From contig CM060691.1 in the NCBI GenBank assembly GCA_030686995.1, positions 66,335,607 through 66,399,606 of the forward strand: a DNA stretch of 64,000 nucleotides, written 5' to 3'. Below, in pieces: positions 35,601 through 47,478 of this stretch. Under the pieces are notes generated by a model. The model had not been told where the DNA came from and ran no database searches. It saw nothing but the letters and a program-made list of their open reading frames with translations. Source of the stretch: Artemisia argyi (taxonomy: Eukaryota; Streptophyta; Magnoliopsida; Asterales; Asteraceae). Made by a program: the position numbers and the translations under genes. The first letter of the stretch is position 1; every line of letters begins with the position of its first letter.

Positions 35601-36139
35601 CTAAAAATCAAGGAATGACTTATAAAATCAAGGAATGATTTTTGGTCAATGGAGGAGGGAAAAATATGTTGACTTTTTCTAATAAGTTGAAAACTTAAAT
35701 AGTCTTAGAAATGCGGTGCAGGTATAGGCTAAGGTTACGGCTGAGTAAAAACGCTTAAAACTGAAAATTCCAGTTTTTTCACGGCCGAGGTTTATTTTGG
35801 TCATGTTTTTCTCAGTCATGATTTATTCTCAAATAAATCATGAGTGTGTCAAACATTTTTCTGATACGGGGAAAATTAACGCGACCGAGTTTCGTTGTAC
35901 GTAGAATTTCTGAATGACGTTTTACCCTAAAACGTGTAATTCCGCGTAATTCCTTAATAACTTTCACGAAAATGAGCTTATGAATGTCAAACTTTTAATT
36001 TGCCATGGAAATGATTTATCACTTGAGCCCAAGAAATAAAAATCAAATTTCGGGAAAATTTTCGGGAAAAATGAATAGTAAAAGTGAATAGTGAAATTTT
36101 CCGGGAATGGTAATTAACCTGAAAATGTGAATTGTTACA
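32644..36139 (-). mobile_element. Element C 5' LTR (right)
   Basis: 3496 bp, same length as its partner. Its right flank CACGG (36140-36144) completes the target duplication, after which element B's LTR resumes. Confidence 0.92.
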
Positions 36140-36144
36140 CACGG

Positions 36145-37629
36145 CTTCGTTTTTGAAAGTATTTTCTAAATCTTTGGTCAAAAATTACCTATCACCTACT
36201 GATTTTCCCACGTTTTCAAAATATGGACAGTAGGTATATATATTGTTTCAAAAACCATTTCTAAGGTTCCAATCTAGTTCCAACTTCAACCAAATCACTT
36301 TCAATCACTGCAAAACTAGTATAATCTTACCATACACCTTCTTAGGGTGTCATGGGTTCCTAAACATTATAAATCAAGTGGATCTAACAAGGATCTAACT
36401 ATAATCTATTTCTAGGGATCAAAAGTTAGATATGTATAAAACGGAGTGGTATAAATAACATATGCATGTAGATCTTGTATATATATCATATGAATCTTGT
36501 AAAAACTTGGTAAAATTATAAAGATGAGTTTTATACACTTACTTGAAAGATTAATGAGATTTTCATGATGAAAACCTATGTAAACCTTGAGTTTGTATTA
36601 CAAAACCCTAAAAGGAGTACAAAATACACTATATAATTGCTAGATCTTGGAAAATTAATGTTTTCTTGCTTGTTCTTGAGTTTAGGTCGAGCACCACCAC
36701 CAAAGAGAGAAAAAGAAAAAGTTATCTAGTTTAGATCTTGAAAAATGAGGTGAAAATGAGAGATTTTATGTTATATATTATATATATTAGACAATTATTT
36801 GACAACATTAATGAGATGGTAAAAATTTCAAGATGTGTAAGATATTAGAAAGGAGGGGGGCTGCATTTATGGAAGGGGGAAGAAAAATGTGATGTTGTGT
36901 AAGATATTTGGTAAATCTTGCATTATAATGCATATATTAATAGTTTTAGGGAATACCAGGTACCAAGTTAATTAAAAATAAATTTTAACGGGGTTAACCG
37001 GGACATAATAAAGTCATAAAAATTATAAAAATATATTGGGTACAAGTATTGAGTATTTGGAAAATTATTGTTTAGTTTTTACGAAAACCGTCGTAATTAA
37101 ATTAGGCTTACGATATAAATTAAATAAATTTTCAAAATACCGGGTAAATTAATATTATAATTTTTATATCATTAAAATGAATATAAAAATATATTAGGAT
37201 TATAGTCGGGAGTGTCGGACGTGTTAATCACATTATTGGTCGCGTGTTAACGTTTATTTAAACATAAACATACGTAAAAAGTCAAATATATCAAAAGTAT
37301 TAATTTGAATATCCTACGAGTGAAATAGTATGCAAATGCTATTGTAATGATATGTAAGCCATTTCTAGTCCATATGAAGTGTCCCTACCGATGATTTCAT
37401 GAATTCGCAGCTTAACCTGACCGGTTACGCGAATTTAATTACCCGTAAACTAAATTTACGATGAAATGAATAAAGTACATGAATAGTGGTTTCTCTTCGA
37501 AATCTCAAACTGACACAAAAAATGATGAATAGTAAAATGATGAATAGTGATCAATGAATAGTAACTTTCCGAGATGAATAATGAAATTTTCGACATCTGA
37601 ACAAGGACCTGAAATTACGAATTGTGACA
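36145..37629 (-). mobile_element. Element B left LTR, second part
   Basis: Continues the LTR cut at 26219 and matches about 44423-45955. It lacks a 48-bp segment present in the other copy (about 45780-45828). It ends GAATTGTGACA. Confidence 0.9.
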
Positions 37630-37665
37630 GTCTTCCCCTCTAAAAGGAACTTCGTCCCGAAGTTC
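37630..37665 (-). other. Polypurine tract and hairpin of element B
   Basis: The minus strand has AGAGGGGAAGAC next to the LTR (purine tract) and a perfect hairpin GAACTTCGTCCCGAAGTTC at 37647-37665. Confidence 0.8.
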
Positions 37666-38870
37666 AGTTTGGTTGGTCTCTAGAGTGTATTTGGTAAAAA
37701 GACGTTGATACTTGAGTTGCATTTGGTCTTCCCGTTCCCAAGTAAATTCGGAACCTCTTCGAGAATTCTAGCGAACTTTCACGATAGGAATTCGACTTTG
37801 CTTCAACCGTTCGACCTCACGGTCCATGATTTCTACTGGTTCTCCTACCAGATTTAGGTTTGTCATTGGGTTGGATTCCTTTCAATGGAATCATGAGTCA
37901 CTAATCTGAAAGTCGTTTCTCGGGATTTGAAATTGTGAAACATGTTTGTGTAATCTTGCTACTTTCCAACAAGGCTCAAATCTGAGGGTTACTGGCCTAG
38001 TCTGTCTGAAATATTAATGGTCCAGTGTACATCGAATTTAACTTCCCGGATTTTTCTGAATAGTATTATGCCTTTCCTAGGCAGAACTTTTAACGTAACC
38101 CTACCACCAACTTGAAATTATAAGGGTTTACAACTTTTCAACTTGTAACTGATTCTTGATTTGCAGGAAATTCCTGGTTATTCATGAGTGCTTACAGGAA
38201 TAGTGAGTTTGGCTTTTTCCGCATTCGGCCCGTCAATAGATGATCAGCGCTTATGAGGTTTACAATTTAATATGGGTAATATATGTTGCTGAACTCTGCC
38301 AGAACTTAAATTTTATATGTCAGCTGGTCGATTCTAAAATGAATCTTAAATGGTCAAAAATACTAGAGGTTCAATTTCTCGTGTTACCTAAAATTGTCTC
38401 ATGCCTCTCCAAGGCAAAGCTTTCAACTTAGTTTGTTCTCCCACTTGAATCTAGATGGTTTGCTGTTCAGGGATACTCAATCCGCATGATGTGCATCGTG
38501 CACCAACCTAACTTCTACCAGTTTCACGTTGCTTGTAACTGGTTCTTGACTTGTGAAATTTCCTTTGTTGTTCCATAGTTTAGTTCTAGACCAGTGAATT
38601 TAACTTTCCGATTTCGGTCTGTAAATGGGTAATTGGTACTTCGATTATAAAGTGCCTCAAATAGTGTAGTCTCTACGCTCGTGCAATAACTATCATTGCA
38701 AACGAATCTGATTTATGATAAATGGTTAGTCCAACCATTTCTAGAGTCAATTGCTCACTCTCTGAGCATATCTTTCCTATGTTTGAATTGTCCTCTCAAT
38801 CTGACCATTGGTCTGAGGATGATAGGCGGTGTTTACATCTGAATAGGATTGCGAAGGAAATCTTAAAATG
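37666..38870 (-). pseudogene. Chromovirus integrase/chromodomain remnant of element B
   Basis: On the minus strand, 37860-37680 reads as a chromodomain ([31 protein letters not shown]). Around 38130-37980 is the integrase C-terminal segment with LKVLPRKGI. Around 38860-38750 is the integrase core segment TAYHPQTNGQIERTIQT, including the catalytic Glu. A second LKALPWRG-like segment near 38430 suggests internal duplication. Stops and frameshifts are numerous. Chromodomains direct integration toward marked chromatin; this one cannot be expressed. Confidence 0.75.
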
Positions 38871-41423
38871 ATTGCTAGAAGTCTGAGGTGATTCGATCAC
38901 CTATATCAGGAATAATTGAAACGTTTACAATGAATCTGGTGACTAATTCTACAACGTTATACTTTTCGAAAAGGGCGTTATACGAAGAAGATAGAATATG
39001 GGTAACACTTTGATTCCTTGTGTTTTGGTCTAATGGGTGCTAAGACATGTGTCTTTCTTTGCCTATTGTGCTTGGTCTCCATTGCTGACGTTTGTAATCT
39101 ATCTCATATTCCAATATTCCTTATTGTCAAATCACAAAACCCTAAATGCATAAGCGATGTAGTATGGTGATTTGTTTTCAAAATTTATATCGCGATTTCA
39201 AGTTTTTGGTCAAAATCTTTTGCTGAATAAACGAATTTAGGAAATGGAACAAGTGGTTTACTAAATAATATCTTTCTTGATGATTCAAAATTCGATAGTT
39301 ATGAAATGTGAAGCGGTTTTCAAACATGTTGTAAGTAGGACTATTTACTAAAGTTTGATGTTTATATATTTCCCATGGTACAATGGTTTTGCTAAATATT
39401 GACTAAAAATGATCGTATTTGTTAGAAATAGGCAACTCAAAAATTATTTTCTACGAGATATGTGATGTTTATAAACGCAATTTTTAAATCAACTTCATTT
39501 AAAAGTGAAAGCACTAACAAGGATAAAATAGTTGGATAGGTAATATTCGCATAAATGCATAGATGTCTAACGTTTAGTTCCTGATATTAGAAAATGCCTA
39601 TTGGCGATTATCTAGAATTTCTTGAGGACACAACGCTTTAGGGGAATCTATATCGATATCCATAATTCAAATCAATCGTTCTTGGCGTAAACTCACTGCA
39701 GGGAAGTTTGCGTATGGATGAGGCCATGTTTAATTGGAATGCTTTACAGTTTCGGTTAAGAGGCTTGGTTTATTTCTATAGTGTTGCTTAGCGTACCTTC
39801 ACAGTGTGTTCGATTCTGCAACTCAATCTAGCTAGTACTTTGGAATGATAGTATTGGACAACTAGGTCAGAGATGGTGGTTCGGATGGTCTCGTGGTATC
39901 TTAGAATTGTCATTGAGTTATAAATTGTCTTAGTGTATACTTCTAGTCTAGGTTAGTAGTTATGTAATCTTTTCATTGTTTTTCTTGTATCGAGGAATCC
40001 TCCTAGTAATTGATATGGGAAGTCTCTCCTAGGGAAATCAATGGAAAAATCCAACTTAATGACCGAGTAAGTGATAGGTGGGGTAAGTATCCAGTGAGGG
40101 TTTGTCAAAAAGAGATGTTTATGAAAAAGTTTATTTGTTTACAACGCTTTGGAATAAAGATTGTTATTAACAATCCCTAAAAAGTAATTATTTTCTTCAT
40201 AGCATAATCTTCCTGAATTATACATAGGTGATCAGGCTATGTATAATTAAGGACTAATGATGCAATGCTTGGGTTAGTCAAAATAGCATTATTTTTTTTT
40301 TTGAAAGTTTTAGATGGTGTTCAACGTTTTGTTTTGAAAAATGGTATTCTAGTCGTTTCCTTTCAAGTAACATGAAAATTGTTTCACGTAATAATAGTAA
40401 ATACTTGGTGCAATAACGGAAAAATCAATTTATCGGGTAGCAATAAAATAGCTTATTTTAAAAATTCTGTAAAACAATGTCCCCATATGATAGTAAAATA
40501 GTTTGAAGTAAAATTCGTTGAGCGGTTTATTGGATACATGGTTGAATCTTATGGTATGGTAATAGTCTATTAATCCGCTTATTTAAAGAATGTAAACATC
40601 TTAGTTCATAACAGGGCAGTGGTTTATGATTATGAAGTGGTCGATAATATGGTAGTGATATTAAGAGCGTGAAAGATGAACGTGTCTTTAAGGCATCTAC
40701 AATCAACTGAAGGGGATAGTCTATGTGTGAAAAGATATAGGGCAGAAATTTGGTGCCAATGATTTGAAGTATTCGAGAATTTATACTAGGTAAAGTTCGC
40801 AGGTTCAAATGCTTAATCCCTCTAGGCATGACTAAAATGTATAAAGAATGGATATAGTTGTACGGGTGATCTGAGTCAAGTAGGTACCACATCGAATGAT
40901 GTTTGATTTTTACCATGAATGAAAACTGATTGCTTTATGGTCAGGTGAAACTTGTCGATATCCTATCATGAAAATGAGGTCTTGTCCCAATGTGACTAAG
41001 CTATATCGGTCTCCGAAAAGGATATAAATTTTGTTGAGTAATTGTACCTTAATCTTTTAATCCAACGAACTTACACTAGCGTGAGGGTCTTATAATATGG
41101 AATGAGCGAAAAAGGTCGTAATTTGAAGTATTGGTGTTAAGGCATGGTGTATCAATATTGGCAATCTCTGGTAGAGGGGTTTCTTTCACATCTAAGGTCA
41201 AATAGCAAGTAGGTATAGTGGTTGCTTTCTAGATTCGTTCATGAGTTATGCGTGTTCCTTCTTGGAGATATGGTTTCTAAAATTAACAACATTTATTTGA
41301 GTGAAACATTGTGAAATTTGGTCATAAATGTATCTTGGAGTGAATTTATTTGAAGTTTGTAATGAATATAGTTATGTAAAAGATGTGACTACAAAATATT
41401 GTGTATTTTGATAAAAACAATAT

Positions 41424-41487
<64 letters not shown>

Positions 41488-42938
41488 TTTGGAAAAAGGG
41501 AGTTCAAGAAGATTGTTGCTTAAACAAAAATGAGTTTTAAATCCAACCATTGAAAATCAATAATTTGTCGTACTTCGTAAGGTTTGCAAGAAATCTTTTT
41601 ATTTGTACAAAAATTTAATTTGACTTTGACTTACTTGAATTGTAATTATCTCCGAAACACGAAAACTAGGGCAGTCACTCTTATTTTGGTCAACATGACC
41701 ATTTAATCGTAAAGACATCTTCGTCTTTATTTATCCTATTGTCTTACTTGCATCCTCCCAAAGTTGTAATTACATGTCAAATCTACTAATATGACCACCT
41801 TGGTCGGTAGAGTGTTGCTAGAGTGACTAATGATGCAATCATCGACTTAGAATGTGGTGTAATCAAACTTGATAATGAAGGAAGAGTTGTGATGAGTTCC
41901 ATTATGATGGTATAATACCGTTCAAAGCCTCTTGTTGGTTTATTGTGTTATGGAGGTATGAGTCAATCATATCTAAGATAATATAGAGTCTTTGTGATAG
42001 ATGCCACCCTTGGGCGATTTGTTGCAATTCTTATTGTGTTTGTGAGGCTTGTGGTATTATTCAGAGTGTATCATCCAAACACTCGTGGGTAATCTCGAAT
42101 AATTAGAGATCATCGTCTAACAATGAAGAGTAGTAGGCTGTCAAGCAGTAGAGGCTCTCAAACTCTCACCAACCTCAAACCTATAAGGTGGTGTAACGTA
42201 TGGTAGATGGTAATGGTATGTCAAATAGTGGTTACTTCTTAAGCGGCCTGTCATATATGGGTGTAGGGTCTCTGAGATGTGATGGTGTTGGTGGTGCTTT
42301 AGATGATGAGAACAAAGTTGCTGACGATGAGATCCTAGTGGTGAGATAGGAGACGATGGTGATAATAGTGAATGGAATACTAACCTCTTTCACGCTATCC
42401 CGCGACATCTAAGAGGTAAAACTGAAGTACGCACTATGGGACGACCAATAGTGTAATAAGTAGCTGATGGTGGTGGTAGTAACTGAGTAGTAAGCGCCCT
42501 ACTAGTGAAGGAAAGAAAACATACTATCTTCTTTGCAATAAGCATCCTAATATGTCCATTAAGATTAAGTTTGAATACTCTACCAAACGATATTCTATGT
42601 ATGGGCTGGATGATAGGAAAACCGTGTTCCTATAACAACTCAATGGTGTCAATGGCAGTGTAAGTGCAACTAGTAGTAAAATGGTAGTGGAAGATAACAA
42701 GGCATCTCCAATGTCGAAATCCGATAAAAGGATGACAGGGGTGGGTATCTGAAGACATGTCACTTGTGAACCAGGTCAACATAATCATATATATATGAGT
42801 ATGGGTATAAATAACTCGCACAACGTGCGCATGAAACAACATGTATAATGAATATGCACCTATGATGAAATGATGAGATGCTATGATGATGTGGTTATAG
42901 TCTAGGGTCCATGATACATCCTAGTTCGCTATAACCTT
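38871..42938 (-). other. Rest of element B interior, unrecognised
   Basis: About 4 kb where reverse transcriptase, protease and gag would be expected. I cannot recognise any of them on either strand. It holds an (AT)n tract (41426-41484) and GATGGT-rich low-complexity sequence (42170-42490). The longest ORF (40527-40916, minus, 129 codons) has no recognisable domain. It is either extremely decayed pol or replaced DNA. Confidence 0.5.
41426..41484. repeat. (AT)n microsatellite
   Basis: Nearly 60 bases of uninterrupted AT dinucleotide inside element B. Confidence 0.95.
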
Positions 42939-42952
42939 AGCTCTGATACCAA
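42939..42952 (-). other. Primer-binding site of element B
   Basis: The minus strand reads TTGGTATCAGAGCT two bases from the LTR, initiator-Met type. Confidence 0.9.
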
Positions 42953-42954
42953 TC

Positions 42955-45900
42955 TGTCACACCCCCCGAAATACCTGAATGGCAGCGGAATGGAATACCT
43001 GGGGGTGACTGTCATAGCACCACAGTTACAGTTATATTGAACGACCTAAAGTGTCGTTTTGAAAATACATCGTTTGATTCATTCAAAATATTCAGAGTTA
43101 TAAAACATAGGTCCCAAAAGTCTTGGAAAGTTTAAGGAAATAAGTTTAGTACAATCAAACGACAGTTCATAGGTGCATGAAAATCCAAAATAAGACGCGT
43201 CATCCTTGATACTCAATGAAATGACTCCATGCATGTCATGAGGAATATGTCTTAGTTACCTGAAAATACATTGCGAAAACGATCAACAATAATGTTGGTG
43301 AATAATCATAGGTTTGTAAGTTAAATCATATGTACATTGGCCACAAGTATAAAGTAAACCGACAAAATGTCAAAAGTAATACATTGGCTCTTAAGCTCAT
43401 GAACCCGAAGCTAGACGTTACTTGGCCCCAAATGAGTGTTTACCAGACACTCTAAATGTATTAGACATGAAATGCATTCGTACCCGTTGGAGCAACCCAA
43501 ACACGAATGGCGGAGTCACCCTCAATAGATCAATTCACTCACTCTCGCTTGTAGATTAATTAACGGTCCATGATAATAAAGGGGACTTGTCATGACGTGG
43601 TAATAAGACAACTTAAGCAATGTAAGGAATTTAATACTTTTGCATGTACAGAAAAATAAGTAATGCAATGTATTCTCCCTCGTGGGATTTGAAATCAAAT
43701 ATGTAATTGAAAACGGGGCTATGAAAACTCACCTGAAGTGATAGTACAATGTGATAAAATAATCGGGACAACAAGGCGCGAACACTAGCCGCAACCTAAT
43801 ATGAGTAATAACGATCTACTTTAGATCATGCCGTGATGTAATGAATGCACATGCACATGATACCTATACCACCCGTAACTTGAAAATACTAGTTATTGTG
43901 AAAGTAAGGTATTTTACATACTTAGGAAAAATAAGTCCAACTAGACTTATAAAAACTTGTCGTAATATATCGTATATAAAATGTTAGTGTTATATTCCTC
44001 GTTTTGAAAACTTTAAAGTAACGCCAATTAGTCGTATAAATAAGCTTTGGGTCGTACGTACTTCATTAGTTAAGAATAAAATTCTTGAACAATAAATCTA
44101 GAAAATATAACATTTAGTACGTAGTTATATTATTTCTATTAGTGACTATAATTATATATATAGTTTTGACGATTTTAAAACGTGTATAACTTTGTCGTTT
44201 TAAGTTCATTTTCCTCGTTTTTTATATCCACGGATTCGTCTTAACATGTATTAATATATTTTTGATAGTTCGGCTCCATTAGATTACGTATAATGCGTCT
44301 CTTTGTCCATCGAAAATCCTCCAACAGCACGTAATTTTCAGAAAAATAGTTTTTGTCATTAAACTTGCAAAAATCATAACTCCTTCGTTATAAGCTCGTT
44401 TTAATCCGTTCTTTCGCCCACGGCTTCGTTTTTGAAAGTATTTTCTAAATATTTGGTCAAAAATTACCTATCACCTACTGATTTTCCCACGTTTTCAAAA
44501 TATGGACAGTAGGTATATATATTGTTTCAAAAACCATTTCTAAGGTTCCAATCTAGTTCCAACTTCAACCAAATCACTTTCAATCACCACAAAACTAGTC
44601 TAATCTTACCATAAACCTTATTAGGGTGTCATGGATTCCTAAACATTATAAATCAAGTGGATCTATCAAGGATCTAACTATAATCTATTTCTAGGGATCA
44701 AAAGTTAGATATGTATAAAACAGAGTGGTATAAATAACATATGCATGTAGATCTTGTATATATATCATATGAATCTTGTAAAAACTTGGTAAAATTATAA
44801 AGACGAGTTTTATACACTTACTTGAAAGATTAATGAGATTTTGATGATGAAAACCTATGTAAACCTTGAGTTTGTATTACAAAACCCTAAAAGGAGTACA
44901 AAATACACTATATAATTGCTAGATCTTGGAAAATTAATGTTTTCTTGCTTGTTCTTGAGTTTAGGTTTAGCACCAACACCAAAGAGAGAAAAAGAAAAAG
45001 TTATCTAGTTTAGATCTTGAAAAATGAGGTGAAAATGAGAGATTTTATGTTATATATTATATATATTAGACAATTATTTGACAACATTAATGAGATGGTA
45101 AAAATTTCAAGATGTGTAAGATATTAGAAAGGACGGGGGCTGCATTTATGGAAGGGGGGAAGAAAAATGTGGTGTTGTGTAAGATATTTGGTAAATCTTG
45201 CATTATAATGCATATATTAATAGTTTTAGGGAATACCGGGTACCGAGTTAATTAAAAATAAATTTTAACAGGGTTAACCGGGACATAATAAAGTTATAAA
45301 AATTATAAAAATATATTGGGTACAAATATTGAGTATTTGGAAAATTATTGTTTAGTTTTTACGAAAACCGTCGTAATTAAATTAGGCGTACGATATAAAT
45401 TAAATAAATTTCTAAAATACCGGGTAAAATAATATTATAATTTTTATATCATTAAAATGAATATAAAAATATATTAGGATTATAGTCGGGAGTGTCGGAC
45501 GTGTTAGTCACATTATTGGTCGCGTGTTAACGTTTATTTAAAAATAAACATACGTAAAAAATCAAATATATCAAAAGTATTAATTTGAATATCCTACGAG
45601 TGGAATAGTATGCAAATGCTATTGTAATGATATGTAAGCCATTTCTAGTCCATATGAAGTGTCCCTACCAATGATTTCATGAATTCGCAGCTTAACCTGA
45701 CCGGTTACGCGAATTTAATTACCCGTAAACTAAATTTACAATGAAATGAATAAAGTACATGAATAGTGGTTTCTCTTCGGAATGAATAGTGTCATATGAA
45801 TAGTAAATTTTCTGAACGCTTCTCGGAATCTCAAACTGACACAAAAAATGATGAATAGTAAAATGATGAATAGTGATCAGGGAATAGTAACTTTCCGAGA

Positions 45901-45955
45901 TGAATAATGAAATTTTCGACATCTGAACAAGGACCTGAAATTACGAATTGTGACA
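42955..45955 (-). mobile_element. Element B 5' LTR (right, 3001 bp, uninterrupted)
   Basis: A complete copy of the LTR that is split at 26219/36145. Around 44411-44440 it shows the pre-insertion sequence of element C's target. The right flank TGTCC (45956-45960) completes B's target duplication. Confidence 0.92.
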
Positions 45956-45960
45956 TGTCC

Positions 45961-46259
45961 GATAATCCGTGAAATATCACTCTTTATATATGCACTTTAT
46001 GCAAAAAATTCCTTGTATTTTATGCTATTCATGAGCATTATAAACTTCCATCCGGAAATTTATACACCTCTTTGATTATACCGTTGTTATACGTACGCAC
46101 ATAACAATTATTAGCATTTGTACATGTAATATTTGTTGATCATCTTGCTTATTTATAAAGCATCACTATTTGTTCACTTATTTACACAAAATATTATTTT
46201 TCATGATAATAATTCTTTTCTCATTCTAATTATATGTATATATGATTTTTAGATTTGTC
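45961..46259 (+). other. Element A leader, second part
   Basis: AT-rich untranslated sequence between the element B insertion and the ATG at 46260. No ORF. Confidence 0.7.
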
Positions 46260-46954
46260 ATGGCACATTTACTTCCTCCTGATCACGAGGTAGACATCCA
46301 AGAGATCGAGCCGGCTCAACCTGAGCTTGCACCGGCTTAGCATCTACCTCCACTACTGAATCACATTCATCCAAACATCGATTTAGAAAACCAAGACGAA
46401 GAAGAAGAAGAGCCATTTGAAGATGGGCAAGAAGAAGAAGATGAAGAAAATATATGGATATTACAAGATGTAAGCTCAGAGGAAGAGATGGATGACCCTG
46501 AACTGATTTATCCTTATGCAGCACCGGGTTCGTCTTATCCACCATATTTACCGGACCCTCCTTCTGATTCTGAGCCTAAACCCGAAGAAGTTGCTACTGT
46601 AGGTACTATTACACAAGTACCACTTATAGGACGTAGATTTCCTCGTAGTATCCATGAAAGGGGTGGATCATCCTCAGCTACTCCTACCACTTATGAGCTT
46701 GAGGATCTAGTACCCGAGACCATGAGGAGGGACATTGACTCTCTTTATGGTAACCTTAGAATTTTGGAGAGGCATATGAGTATTAGAGAACTAGAGGGGA
46801 TTCATGATATGTCTAGAGATAGACTTGGGGAGAAGCGTATAGATATGTTGGATTTTGATTTGGGTATGGTAGAGCACCAACAAGACGAGACTAAGCATGA
46901 AGTGGCTGTATTGGGTAAACATGTTCGAGAGTTAGATGATGTGGGTGTAAGGTC
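46260..46954 (+). pseudogene. Additional ORF upstream of gag in element A, first part
   Basis: ATG at 46260 opens a frame with one TAG (near 46338) that runs to the element D insertion. The product is very acidic early on (runs of Glu/Asp, residues 45-75), then Pro-rich, then helical and charged with heptad-like spacing (SLYGNLRILERHM, DLGMVEHQQDETKHEV). The frame continues exactly across the removed insertion at 50381. It lies between primer site and gag in the sense direction, a position where some plant Ty3/gypsy elements (Ogre/Tat) have an extra ORF. Not a known Gag; function unknown. Confidence 0.65.
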
Positions 46955-47460
46955 TATTGGGATTTATACTTGAGTTGATATTGACAAAATATGAAAGATG
47001 AAGGACTTATGAAAACAAAGTGAAGAAGGCAAAAGGCAAGGGACTTGCTTTACAAAAAAGTTATTTCAATATAGTCCTTCGTAGTATTTTGTAACCCTAC
47101 TTCTCTATTATATAAAGAGAATAAAGGGAATAGGTTTATTCATGTGTGTCACAATGTAAACCTAGAAAGGTGTGTATGTGTAGAGTCGTTTTATGGGAAA
47201 CGTCTAGGGTGATTAGTGTTAAGCCTCGACGATCTTAGATCGCTGTTAGAGTGTAACTGTGCTACATTTGATCACGTAGCATTGGGGCTTTGGTGTATGT
47301 TAGAGTAGAGATGATGATGAGTAACCTTGTTTATAATATTGTTCTTATTCCGCTATGTTTTATCATGTGAACATTATTATTCCTAGATTAAGACCTAATC
47401 AGTCTTGAGCCAAAACGGTCCTAGAAACTATCTTTATTATGGTGTCATTAGTTTCTAACA
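46955..47460 (+). mobile_element. Element D 5' LTR
   Basis: 506 bp, TATTGGG...TTTCTAACA (the first G of TG is mutated to A). TATATAAAG at 47109-47117 is the probable TATA box. Confidence 0.9.
47109..47117 (+). promoter_or_regulatory. TATA box in element D 5' LTR
   Basis: TATATAAAG in the middle of the LTR; an identical box is in the 3' LTR near 50024. Suitable for starting the element transcript. Confidence 0.6.
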
Positions 47461-47462
47461 TG

Positions 47463-47478
47463 TGGTATCAGAGCTGGG
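47463..47478 (+). other. Primer-binding site of element D
   Basis: TGGTATCAGAGCTGGG two bases after the 5' LTR; perfect initiator-Met core. Confidence 0.9.

Larger units (their letters stand above)
26220..36139 (-). mobile_element. Element C: non-coding LTR element (LARD-like), complete
   Basis: Two LTRs of exactly 3496 bp (26220-29715 and 32644-36139) flank a 2928-bp interior. Target duplication CACGG is at 26215-26219 and 36140-36144, and the undisturbed target is preserved at about 44418-44422 in element B's other LTR. The LTRs differ only at scattered bases, so the insertion is recent. The interior has primer site, polypurine tract, hairpins and three kinds of tandem repeats but no gag or pol. 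Elements of this design rely on proteins from autonomous relatives. Confidence 0.92.
24753..45955 (-). mobile_element. Element B: chromovirus-derived LTR element, whole extent
   Basis: Ends are TGTCACACC and GAATTGTGACA with target duplication TGTCC at 24748-24752 and 45956-45960. Its left (3') LTR is 24753-26219 plus 36145-37629, interrupted by element C. The right (5') LTR is 42955-45955. The interior (37630-42954) has a Met-type primer site, a polypurine tract and only integrase/chromodomain remnants, so it is dead. It lies in the 5' leader of element A. Confidence 0.9.

Noticed and set aside
40527..40916. 129-codon minus-strand ORF in element B
   Set aside because: No recognisable domain, no support from position or repeats; could be chance.
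46258..46545. Minus-strand 95-codon ORF
   Set aside because: Antisense shadow of the acidic start of the additional ORF on the plus strand.
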